A stretch of DNA of 14,817 nt from CAJWLW01 sp963580095 (GTDB lineage Bacteria > Verrucomicrobiota > Lentisphaeria > JABSQK01 > CAJWLW01): positions 1-14,817 of the forward strand of contig CAUZJQ010000082.1 of the NCBI GenBank assembly GCA_963580095.1. Direction: 5' to 3'. The notes beneath the pieces were generated by a model, which worked only from the letters and a program-made list of their open reading frames with translations, did no database searches and was not told where the DNA came from. Positions 1 to 6,112 of this stretch are shown piece by piece. Position 1 is the stretch's first letter; each line of letters starts with the position of its first letter. A program made the position numbers and the translations under genes.

Positions 1-422
1 GCATTGGCAAGCAGCAGCGGTTCGAGATGTTCGCCGGCAACGCCCTCCGAGACGCTGACACTGCTGAAGTCGTCGAGCAGGAAGCAGTCGATGCGCGTGT
101 CCTGCGCGGCAAGGCGTTTGGCGTTATAAAGGTTCTCGAGGGCACCCCCGGTGTCGAGCGTCGCGTTACCGACGCCGTCTTCCTGAAAGTGGATCTGCCA
201 CTTGCAGATGATCCGCTTTGCGGACGGCATCGACGCGAGCGTCTCCTCATTGAGTTCGAGCTGCCCGGCCATCAGGACATTGGTGATGCCGGTGCGCTGG
301 ATGGCCTGTTCCGTGGTCAATGTCGAGTCCGGCCAACCGGCGTCTTTCATCATGCCCTGCTGCAGGACATTGACTTTCATGCCCCACAGCCATAGGCAGT
401 CGCGGATCGTGAGGTTTCTCAT
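1..422 (-). CDS. hypothetical protein, N-terminal 140 residues (runs off the left edge)
   Basis: An open frame on the minus strand starts at an ATG at 422 (MRNLTIRDCLWLWGMKVNV) and stays open to base 1, so the C-terminus lies outside the window. The translation reads like a real soluble protein: an early WGMKVNVLQQ stretch, an ITNVLMAGQ strand, CKWQIHF, and a DCFLLDDF acidic strand near residue 120. This alternation of hydrophobic strands and helices would fit a TIM-barrel-type enzyme, but I do not recognise the family and assign no function. There is no signal peptide. The start is chosen because it is the first ATG in this frame downstream of a plausible sigma-70-like promoter (455-482); the Shine-Dalgarno is weak. 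It is divergent from the ceramidase-like remnant at 521. Confidence 0.6.
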   Translation of the reverse strand, partial: MRNLTIRDCLWLWGMKVNVLQQGMMKDAGWPDSTLTTEQAIQRTGITNVLMAGQLELNEETLASMPSAKRIICKWQIHFQEDGVGNATLDTGGALENLYNAKRLAAQDTRIDCFLLDDFSSVSVSEGVAGEHLEPLLLAN

Positions 423-454
423 TCGTCGTCTCGGGTTGCGGATGAATCGCAGTA

Positions 455-482
455 ACAATACGGAGAGATAATTGCTTGTCAA
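455..482 (-). promoter_or_regulatory. sigma-70-like promoter for the minus-strand gene at 422
   Basis: Read on the minus strand, TTGACA (477-482) is followed after 16 bp by TATTGT (455-460), in an AT-rich pocket about 30 bp upstream of the ATG at 422. An imperfect dyad with CAGTAA arms (450-455 and 485-490) brackets it and could be an operator. This is seen in sequence only. Confidence 0.4.
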
Positions 483-520
483 TATTACTGTATGACTCAA
501 TCCGCCACATGTAGGACACT

Positions 521-812
521 ATGAGCGAGCAGCTTCATGCCGGTATTGCCGGCTTTGACTTCACCCCGCCGATCCACCCCGAGTACGGCGCCTGGGGTAC
601 GACCCCGAGCATGACCGAAGTGGACCTGCCGCTGCTGGGCCGGTGCCTGGCCCTCCGGCAGGGCTCAGGACAGGGGCAGCAGGCAGACCAACTTGTGCTC
701 TGGTTCGCACTGGACCTGTGCGGCAACCCGGCGCTTGGCCCTTGCCAAAGGCGCTGTGGACCGAATCGTCACAGCCGGTACCCGGCTGCTGCAGCGACTG
801 CAGGACCGGTAG
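521..812 (+). pseudogene. neutral/alkaline ceramidase-like protein, remnant with internal deletion
   Basis: From ATG 521 (preceded by AGGACACT as a Shine-Dalgarno) the frame reads MSEQLHAGIAGFDFTPPIHP and on through GAWGTTPSMTEVDLPLLGR to LVLWFALDLCGNP. This resembles the N-terminus of ceramidase-N-terminal-domain proteins common in Poribacteria/Latescibacteria-like genomes; such proteins are several hundred residues long. After about residue 72 the similarity stops. A different frame from about 741 reads LAKGAVDRIVTAGTRLLQRL and ends at TAG 810-812, which looks like the typical C-terminal helix of the same kind of protein. So both ends appear to be present, out of frame, with the catalytic middle missing. 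The assignment of both halves to one family is from memory. Confidence 0.55.
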
Positions 813-912
813 GCGTTGAAAAATCGTGTATGTTTGACGTATGCGCACATCGCGATTAATTTTGTTGACAATCGGAGCACGGTTGACAACATAACAAAGA
901 GTCCACTCAACA

Positions 913-1839
913 ATGAAATCCTTGCGATTCGCGCTGCAGCGTTTCACGCCGATCGAACTGTTGGGGTGCAGGCTTAAAGAACGCAACTCGATTCGTGTAT
1001 TCACACTCATCGAGTTGCTGGTAGTCATCGCGATCATCGCAATCCTGGCGTCGATGTTGTTGCCGGCGTTGAATGGCGCCAAGACGCGTGCGAAGGAGAT
1101 TACCTGCATCGGCAATGTCAAGCAGATCACCCAAGCAGTCGTGATGTATGTCGATGATAACGATAGTTTTTTCCCAACTGTGTGCCATTCCAACACTGGC
1201 TGCGGGCACGGGAGTACACCGTGGTACGCGAATACCCACGGCCTGGGCGACCCGGATGTCACCGCGGATTTTCTTCTGACCCCGGGCTACGTGAATATGA
1301 ACGTACTCAATACCTATCTTGGCCTGACGACGCTCGGCACGCCGGGTACTTTTAATTCGCCGATCCTGCGTTGCCCTATGGATGAAGGGGCGCCGGACAT
1401 CCATCCGTTTCGTCCGGGAACCGCGCAGGCTGCGCACCTGGGTGAGACCCCCAGATACCAGATCAATAATATAGCAAGTTCCTACACCTACAATGCCGCT
1501 GCGCCGGATGAGACGGAAACTTTCACTTGGGACAATAATCTCTATCCCGATATGCGCCGTGCTCTGTTCGGGCGGCGCATCAGCCAGGTTGTGGACGGTT
1601 CGATGACAGTTGCGATAGGCGATTTCTACGGCTATCTCTTCGACCATTCTAAGGTCAACGCCTTTTGGAGCGACACCGGCGGCTGGTTTGCCTTTCATCG
1701 CAGCGACGTCGGCATCAAACCGTATTTGTCGATGGGGTTCGTCGATGGCCACGCCACGTTCACGCAGCTCAATACCAGCGCCGCGCTCGGGACGGAGGAG
1801 ATCTACACCGGCGACAGGTATACGTATCTGCTCGAGTAA
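913..1839 (+). CDS. prepilin-type N-terminal methylation domain protein with C-terminal VDGH motif
   Basis: This is a 308-residue protein of the large prepilin/pseudopilin-like family (H-X9-DG type) abundant in Planctomycetota, Lentisphaerota and Verrucomicrobiota. Residues 30-50 carry FTLIELLVVIAIIAILASMLL, the prepilin peptidase site and hydrophobic helix, with Glu at mature position 5. This is followed by LLPALNGAKTRAKEITCIGN, typical of the family. The residue before Phe30 is Val rather than Gly, as often seen in Lentisphaerota-like sequences. Near the C-terminus a His in WFAFHRSD precedes SMGFVDGHATF. The protein is probably displayed or assembled by a type II secretion/type IV pilus-like machine; its specific role is unknown. 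The leader is long and contains an additional FTPIELL at residues 11-17. The ATG at 913 has only a weak AAAGAG upstream. TTGACA boxes at 865-870 and 883-888 are possible promoter parts. Confidence 0.85.
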   Translation: MKSLRFALQRFTPIELLGCRLKERNSIRVFTLIELLVVIAIIAILASMLLPALNGAKTRAKEITCIGNVKQITQAVVMYVDDNDSFFPTVCHSNTGCGHGSTPWYANTHGLGDPDVTADFLLTPGYVNMNVLNTYLGLTTLGTPGTFNSPILRCPMDEGAPDIHPFRPGTAQAAHLGETPRYQINNIASSYTYNAAAPDETETFTWDNNLYPDMRRALFGRRISQVVDGSMTVAIGDFYGYLFDHSKVNAFWSDTGGWFAFHRSDVGIKPYLSMGFVDGHATFTQLNTSAALGTEEIYTGDRYTYLLE

Positions 1840-1953
1840 CAGTACGAAACGGTGCGATCAGACCCGCGTCCGGTACACACGCGGCACCGGGTCAGGCTGC
1901 TGGCGTCCCAGACCGCCGCCGCGAAGATCGAGCGCTTTGCGGATTGGGTGTGA
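1840..1953 (+). pseudogene. possible C-terminal gene remnant after the prepilin gene
   Basis: Directly after the prepilin stop, the same frame stays open to TGA 1951-1953 and ends in a protein-like tail, VRLLASQTAAAKIERFADWV. There is no start codon context of its own. It could be the 3' end of a lost gene or coincidental open frame. The stretch 1954-2093 shows no gene I can support. Confidence 0.2.
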
Positions 1954-2108
1954 GGAGGCTGTCAGGTTGCGTCTTCGTTGGCGTTTGCCTCCCGCTGCAT
2001 TTCCACCTGGCGCATCCACTCCCCATGATCTGCTTTCATGTCATCGCCTGTGGTTACTGGGTTTACTGTTTGCTGTAACTCATTGCAGCTATCGTGACCG
2101 GGCAGCAG

Positions 2109-2278
2109 CCGGTACTTGCGTTAATCAGTGCGCACTTCGATATTTTCGGCGCCGAACAGCAGAAGCTCGAATACGTTTCCGGGCTATGCGCGGCGCACGG
2201 CGTCGAGGTATGGGCGTTAACAACGGAGCGGCAGTGATGAAAACATCGTGGGGCAAGCCTGTGCATGTAATTCCGTTC
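2109..2278 (+). repeat. 170-bp dispersed repeat, copy 1
   Basis: This stretch aligns without gaps to 9904-10073. I count 14 mismatches by eye, about 92% identity. It begins at CCGGTACTTG and ends at CGTTC, and flanking sequences do not match. The plus strand can be read from GTG 2094 as a 47-residue peptide (PVLALISAHFDIFGAEQQKL and on) ending at TGA 2235-2237, with an ATG overlapping the stop (GTGATGAAAACA) that opens a second 18-codon frame. There are no terminal inverted repeats, so a standard transposon is unlikely. It may be a fragment of a multi-copy gene or a non-coding element. Confidence 0.75.
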
Positions 2279-2399
2279 ATCGAACGCTGCTGATCACCTA
2301 CAGAGATGATGTAAGTAAGACGATAGATTTTGTGGGTTACTTGCAAGAGTAGCCGGTGTGTGGAGTCATGCTGCATCAGCGGCAGAAAGGAGAGGCAAC

Positions 2400-2686
2400 A
2401 TGAGAGACGAGAACTGGATTAAAAGTGGGCGTATTGCCGCGATTGTGGGGATAGTTGTGGTTTGGATTGGTGCTATTTGGGAGAAGTCCATTTCCTAGGG
2501 ATGTACCTAAAATTTTTAAGCTGGGGTTATTTCGGAGTGGGGGGAATGGAAGTTTTCCCTAAATTGGGCATCGGCGGCCATGTCATGTTGCTGCCGGCGC
2601 TCCTTCTTCTCGGCATGGCCGTGGTCATACACGGACTTATGGCGGCGTCGCTGTGCGTAATCAATAAACATTCTCAGGAGTCTTGA
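2400..2686 (+). pseudogene. small two-segment membrane protein, apparently frameshifted
   Basis: ATG 2400 follows a strong Shine-Dalgarno (AAAGGAG, 7-bp spacing) and encodes MRDENWIKSGRIAAIVGIVV and a further 12 residues, one membrane helix, before TAG 2496-2498. A second frame overlaps and runs to TGA 2684-2686, encoding LGIGGHVMLLPALLLLGMAV and the rest of a second hydrophobic helix, ending in a Lys/His/Ser tail. The two parts together would make a coherent small protein of roughly 90 residues with two membrane segments, so one indel near 2480-2500 is the simplest reading. The alternative is two genes, the second starting at ATG 2501 without a Shine-Dalgarno. It lies immediately upstream of the attC-like site, the usual place for an integron cassette gene. 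Base composition looks more AT-rich than the flanks. The family is not recognised. Confidence 0.45.
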
Positions 2687-2699
2687 GAACTACTACAGC

Positions 2700-2759
2700 A
2701 CTTAACCAGTCAGTCCACAGGACCGGCGAGGACGCCGGCCCGTGACTTCATCGTTAGGT
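2700..2759 (+). other. attC-like integron recombination site (60 bp)
   Basis: ACTTAAC (2700-2706) fits the R'' consensus RYYYAAC and GTTAGGT (2753-2759) fits R' GTTRRRY; the two pair over all seven positions with one G-T wobble. Inside, an unpaired spacer of 5 nt on each side (CAGTC and TCATC) is followed by an L-type stem. AGTC, AC and GG pair on the two arms, with single extra bases C and A on the left arm only, then a 6-bp CCGGCG/CGCCGG stem (2723-2728 and 2733-2738) around an AGGA loop. A 60-bp length, unpaired central spacer, and extrahelical bases on one arm are the structural hallmarks of attC. It sits 13 bp after one small gene and 25 bp before the next start codon, as in a cassette array. 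Confidence 0.7.
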
Positions 2760-2803
2760 CATCAGCCTCATAGGTGAGTCAGAATGCTGAGAGCTGTCCC
2801 GAA
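2752..2803 (+). repeat. 52-bp cassette-start repeat, copy A
   Basis: This matches 13775-13826 at 49 of 52 positions by eye. It covers the last base before the attC cut site, the GTTAG core, the untranslated leader and the first 20 bases of the downstream gene. Similarity to the other copy starts at CGTTAG and not before it. Confidence 0.8.
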
Positions 2804-3083
2804 GAACTGGTTCTCCTGGAAATTCGAGATCTTCGACGGCAAGGTGTGCGTGGCGAACTTAGACATTGCCTGGTTTCGGGAAGAAGTTGTGTTCGCCATC
2901 CAAGGACGTACCTTCGAGATCGGTAGGGAAGGCGTTATGAGTAGCGTGTTCTTGCTGAGGGAGGATGGTAGGACGATTGCCTCCGCAACGAAGCCGAGTG
3001 CCTTCCGTCGCTCATTCGACGTAGTGTTTGACCAGACAGACTATAAGTTGTCTGTCGGTAGCGCCTTGTACGAGCACGTGTAG
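2784..3083 (+). CDS. small cassette-type protein A, LURP-one/tubby-like hypothetical
   Basis: ATG 2784 follows GGTGAGTCAGA and opens 99 residues starting MLRAVPKNWFSWKFEIFDGK. Strands and motifs include SWKFEIFDGKVCVANLD, GRTFEIGREGVMSSVF, LLREDGRTIASATKPSAFRR and FDVVFDQTDYKLSV. This pattern resembles a family of uncharacterised bacterial proteins of about 200 residues with a LURP-one/tubby-like beta-barrel look. By that comparison, made from memory, the protein ends about halfway through the fold, so it may be truncated. A diverged paralogue lies at 13807-14404. The first base of the cassette (T2754) is 30 bp upstream of the start. The last 43 bp overlap the convergent gene 3041-3493. Role unknown. 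Confidence 0.6.
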   Translation: MLRAVPKNWFSWKFEIFDGKVCVANLDIAWFREEVVFAIQGRTFEIGREGVMSSVFLLREDGRTIASATKPSAFRRSFDVVFDQTDYKLSVGSALYEHV

Positions 3084-3493
3084 AGGCGATAACTGACAAC
3101 CCTCTTGAAATCCTCCACCTTTCCATCGATAAGGGCACTGCCGAAGTAGGTGCTCTCATTGGGGTCAAGTAAACAGTTTGCAGCGTAGGCCCCAACAATG
3201 TTCTTGTCGGCGTCATAGAACGTGATCGCGTAGATCAACTCCTGGCTGTCGTTCGTCAGATTGATCAGGTTGGCATTCGCATTGATGATCATATCACCTA
3301 TGAAATCATCAATATACGCATTGACTTTGAAGACAACCTTTTCCCCCACACGGATGACTTGCCTGTTCTGCGAATTCTTGCGCGCATCCTTGAGCGTAAT
3401 CTTACCTTCTTTGATGTTCTCCTCGGACCCATGTGTGCTAAAACACAGCGTCGCGACGACCACGCCTACTGCCCATCCGGAACTCAGTTTCAT
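3041..3493 (-). CDS. secreted hypothetical protein, FxLYD-like beta-sandwich
   Basis: The start at 3493 is chosen because AAAGGAG lies 8 bp upstream; the reading frame extends further but without a Shine-Dalgarno. The 150-residue product has an N-terminal export signal (MKLSSGWAVGVVVATLCFST) with likely cleavage near HGSEE. This is followed by a charged linker and a domain containing VVFKVNAYIDDF, LINLTNDSQELIYAITFYDA, KNIVGAYAANCLLDPNESTY and FKRVVSYRLYTC. The 'NLTN...YAITFYDADKNIVG...L.P.E' pattern resembles FxLYD/DUF-type beta-sandwiches used by bacterial exported proteins; this is a weak family match by eye. No catalytic motif is seen. Its final residues overlap the 3' end of the convergent gene 2784-3083. 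Confidence 0.65.
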   Translation of the reverse strand: MKLSSGWAVGVVVATLCFSTHGSEENIKEGKITLKDARKNSQNRQVIRVGEKVVFKVNAYIDDFIGDMIINANANLINLTNDSQELIYAITFYDADKNIVGAYAANCLLDPNESTYFGSALIDGKVEDFKRVVSYRLYTCSYKALPTDNL

Positions 3494-3565
3494 CCGTTCG
3501 CTCCTTTCGTTGGGGTTCCAACACGTGATTGGACAATTTTGGATAGCATCGGGACCTCGCCGAAT

Positions 3566-3595
3566 CGATGCCGCGGCTCGACAGCCGAGGCATCG
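3566..3595. repeat. 13-bp inverted repeat hairpin
   Basis: CGATGCCGCGGCT (3566-3578) and AGCCGAGGCATCG (3583-3595) pair at 12 of 13 positions around a CGAC loop. It lies in the divergent intergenic region, 72 bp upstream of the start at 3493. No T tract follows on either strand. Confidence 0.6.
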
Positions 3596-3615
3596 TCCGG
3601 GTGCGGTCACTAATT

Positions 3616-3628
3616 ATCACAAAGTGAT
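3616..3628. promoter_or_regulatory. short palindrome, candidate operator
   Basis: ATCAC-AAA-GTGAT is a perfect 5+3+5 dyad in an AT-rich pocket between the divergent genes at 3493 and 3751. Its size is that of a small regulator half-site pair. No specific regulator can be named. Confidence 0.3.
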
Positions 3629-3668
3629 GCTACACTATACGCCGCAGACAACGCAACAACGAACAATG

Positions 3669-3724
3669 GCTGAGCGAGGATGGACAATCGTCGTTGTCGC
3701 GGCGTTTACCCGTCCTCGCTCAGC
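3669..3724. repeat. 15-bp inverted repeat with structured loop
   Basis: GCTGAGCGAGGATGG (3669-3683) and CCGTCCTCGCTCAGC (3710-3724) pair at 14 of 15 positions. The 26-nt loop contains a further ACAA...TTGT pairing. It ends 26 bp before the chosen start at 3751, so transcribed it would form a strong 5' leader hairpin. It could also be a palindromic mobile-element remnant. Confidence 0.65.
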
Positions 3725-3750
3725 TTGACGTTCGATGCGGGAATAACAAA

Positions 3751-4542
3751 GTGATCCAATACGAAGTCATCCCCGGAACCTCACAAGTATATGTCGTCTT
3801 CGACGGATCGGGAATCGGCCGATGCAAGTTCTGGCTCCCAGAGGGTGTGGTGACACCTCGCGGTTGCGCCGGAGTCTATCCCAGTGGAATGAAATGGCTG
3901 GAACATGATTCCGGGCTCCGGCAGGGGGCCGCAGGGGACCAGGTTTTTGGTCCCGGGAATGTCAAGGAGGTGGAACCGGGTGTGATCGAGTGCTGCGGAG
4001 TTCGCTCAGTCAAGGAGGCCGCGTTACCGTGGAATTCGTCCTTCGTATTTGGTGATACGCGAGTGGATTTCTCTCTTTCCGTTCACAATCCCCATGATCA
4101 TACACTGTCTGACGCCTGCGCTGTTCTATGTCTCAAGTTCATGGATGCGCCATGGTGGGACCTCGAGTCCTGTTTTTTCAAGACAGAGCAGGGAATCATG
4201 AGCATTGCGCAGACCAAATGGATTGATGGCAGATTTCCGAGTTTTCAGAAATGGCATGTTGGACCGGAGGCGCCGTATGACAATCCGGTGCAGAACGGGA
4301 TCTGGACGTCAAACCAGGTACGCGCCACACTGCCTATGTGGGTTGTCCAGCATAGCGAAAACGGATCTTCCATCTTGTTCGTTTGCGAGTCGGCATACTA
4401 CATCCACTGTAACATGAGCAACCCGTGCAACGATATCGCACTGAAGTTTGGCGATGTGCAACCGGGACAGACAGTCGAGCGACATGGTTACATAGAACTC
4501 GCAGAAGGCACTCCGGAGGCGCTTTTGACCAGGAGCATCTAA
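3751..4542 (+). CDS. hypothetical protein, possible sugar-mutarotase-like beta-sandwich
   Basis: This is a protein of about 263 residues starting MIQYEVIPGTSQVYVVFDGS from GTG 3751, with CGGGA 9 bp upstream. An in-frame TTG at 3694 lies inside the inverted repeat and has no Shine-Dalgarno, so it is disfavoured. The body is rich in beta-strand and aromatic residues: CKFWLPEGVV, ALPWNSSFVFGDTRVDFSL, APWWDLESCFFKTEQG, GIWTSNQVRATLPMWVVQH, SSILFVCESAYYIHCN. It ends FGDVQPGQTVERHGYIELAE, the 'GDV.PGQT...G.I...EG' close seen in galactose-mutarotase-like beta-sandwich domains. I recognise the look but not a named family; no catalytic residues are assigned. No signal peptide. It stands alone, with a decayed frame after it. 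Confidence 0.7.
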   Translation: MIQYEVIPGTSQVYVVFDGSGIGRCKFWLPEGVVTPRGCAGVYPSGMKWLEHDSGLRQGAAGDQVFGPGNVKEVEPGVIECCGVRSVKEAALPWNSSFVFGDTRVDFSLSVHNPHDHTLSDACAVLCLKFMDAPWWDLESCFFKTEQGIMSIAQTKWIDGRFPSFQKWHVGPEAPYDNPVQNGIWTSNQVRATLPMWVVQHSENGSSILFVCESAYYIHCNMSNPCNDIALKFGDVQPGQTVERHGYIELAEGTPEALLTRSI

Positions 4543-4662
4543 CAAAAAAGGATTGATCTGATCCAGCAGCGAAGCGGATGGTCAGCCTCAATCCAATGGT
4601 TCAACAAAACGATGTACCGCGCGTTCAGCCGCTTCCAGCAGTACCACAACGCCGAAAAATGA
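4543..4662 (+). pseudogene. possible C-terminal remnant of a lost gene
   Basis: The frame after the stop at 4540-4542 stays open to TGA 4660-4662 and reads very much like a protein end (SIQWFNKTMYRAFSRFQQYH). It lacks a start codon or Shine-Dalgarno. It is either a 3' remnant of a deleted gene or the original C-terminus of the upstream protein beyond a premature stop. The remaining 4663-4862 holds no gene I can support. Confidence 0.3.
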
Positions 4663-4862
4663 TAGGCGGTCGCCGCGTTGTCGGCGCCGCTGGTTTCGCG
4701 AAACCTCCCGTTCGCTGAGAAATTAATCGAGCACTCATGATTGATCTCTCCTCGAAGTGTTCTGGCTCCGCGATACTATACGTCGCCGCGTGGCACGTGC
4801 GATGCCACCGTTGGCGGCCTACCTTACGTGATCCGACTGATCCAAGAAATCCAGAGAGTCCA

Positions 4863-6044
4863 ATGAGCGTCAAAATTGGCATCTGTGGCGTCGGTGCCTT
4901 TGCCGACTGTTTCATTCCATTGTTCAAGGCCCATCCGGCGGTCGCGTCCGTGACGCTCGCCGACCTCGACGCGTCGAAGCTAAGCGACAAGGCCGCGAAG
5001 TTCGGTATCGACAAGACGTTGCCGTCGCTGGACGCGTTGTGTCAGTCAGACGTCGACGCTATCGCCATCATCACCCAACACCACTTGCACGGACCCCAGG
5101 CGGTCCAGGCGTTGGAAAGTGGCAAGCATGTCTATTCAGCCGTGCCGTCGGCGATCACCGTCGCGGAGATGGAAGCCTTGGTACAGGCCGTCGAGCGCAC
5201 CGGCAACATCTACATGATCGGCGAGACCAGTTACTACTATCCATGCACGCTCTATTGCCGTGATCGGTTCCACAAGGGCGACTTTGGCCACGTCGTCTAT
5301 GCCGAGGCGGAATACTATCACGACTATGTCCACGGCATGTACGACGTCGCCAAATGGCGACACGGCGATGACTGGGAGAAGCACTACGGCATGCCGCCGA
5401 CGTTTTATCCAACACACTCGGTGAGCATGGTGGTTTCGGTCACTGGCGCGCACGTGACGCACGTCAGTTGCATGGGGTTCGTGGATCGACACGAGGACAA
5501 TTTGTACGCGCGCCCAGACAATGTCTGGAAGAATCCGTTCAGCAACGAGACCATGCTCTGTCGCATGTCGGACGGTAGCACGTCGCGGTTCAACGAGTTC
5601 CGTCGCGTCGGCCATCCAGGCACGGTCGGTATGCGCATGTACGGGACCGACGCCAGCTACGAAGAAGCAGTCAACAGCCGCAACTGGGTAACCAAAGACG
5701 ACGCCACTTGTGAAGATCTCAGTGGGTTGCTGTCCTGCACGAAACGCAATGCCGAAGGGCACATGGCCGCGGTGACTTCCGAAGACGGCACCCATCACGG
5801 CGTCTGCGCGATCCATCCCGTTGGGCGCTTACCCGCCAGCTTTCAGGGACTGCCGAACGGTCACAACGGCGCCCACCAATTCCTGGTCGATGACTTCGTT
5901 ACCGCGTGCGATATGGGGCAACCAGCGCCCAACGACGTCTGGGTCGCCGCGCGATACTTGTTGCCGGGACTGATCGCCCATGAATCCGCCATGGCCGGCG
6001 GCGTCTTGATGGAAGTGCCGGACTTCGGCGGCGGCCATGATTGA
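4863..6044 (+). CDS. Gfo/Idh/MocA family oxidoreductase-like protein
   Basis: This is a 393-residue protein. The start is ATG 4863 (MSVKIGICGVGAFADCFIPL), preceded by CCAGAGAGTCCA. Residues 5-35 form the Rossmann betaalphabeta unit with GxGxxA (G9, G11, A14) and an acidic strand end (LADLD) expected to bind NAD(P). AIAIITQHHLHGPQAVQALE matches the second Rossmann half. The C-terminal part contains the alpha/beta dimerisation/substrate domain, with YYYPCTLYCRDRF, VVYAEAEYYHDY and YPTHSVSMV (H185). Family members act on sugars, inositols or bile pigments in the cytoplasm. The usual EKP motif carrying the catalytic Lys is replaced by SAVP (residues 92-95). It therefore may be a non-canonical subfamily or non-oxidoreductase. 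It is convergent with the gene remnant ending at 6113. Confidence 0.88.
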   Translation: MSVKIGICGVGAFADCFIPLFKAHPAVASVTLADLDASKLSDKAAKFGIDKTLPSLDALCQSDVDAIAIITQHHLHGPQAVQALESGKHVYSAVPSAITVAEMEALVQAVERTGNIYMIGETSYYYPCTLYCRDRFHKGDFGHVVYAEAEYYHDYVHGMYDVAKWRHGDDWEKHYGMPPTFYPTHSVSMVVSVTGAHVTHVSCMGFVDRHEDNLYARPDNVWKNPFSNETMLCRMSDGSTSRFNEFRRVGHPGTVGMRMYGTDASYEEAVNSRNWVTKDDATCEDLSGLLSCTKRNAEGHMAAVTSEDGTHHGVCAIHPVGRLPASFQGLPNGHNGAHQFLVDDFVTACDMGQPAPNDVWVAARYLLPGLIAHESAMAGGVLMEVPDFGGGHD

Positions 6045-6112
6045 TCGCTGGAGATTCGTTGCGGGTACTCCGGGCACGATGCTGAAGAAAGCGCCGCCGG
6101 TTTGAATGCAGG

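Noticed and set aside
2063..2266. Minus-strand open frames across both copies of the 170-bp repeat as a conserved gene
   Set aside because: Both strands stay open because the copies are nearly identical; no ribosome site, and substitutions show no codon-position bias that favours the minus frames.
2323..2338. AAGTAA/TTACTT pair with GTTACTT as the 5' boundary of the first cassette
   Set aside because: Only a 6-bp stem with a plain 18-nt loop, and GTTACTT deviates from the R' box at two positions.
4737..4862. N-terminal extension of the Gfo/Idh/MocA protein from ATG 4737
   Set aside because: The added 42 residues resemble no leader, and the Rossmann fold begins immediately at the ATG 4863 as in family members.
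5136..5816. 226-residue minus-strand open frame
   Set aside because: It is the antisense of the Gfo/Idh/MocA gene, with low-complexity Val/Ala composition and no ribosome site.
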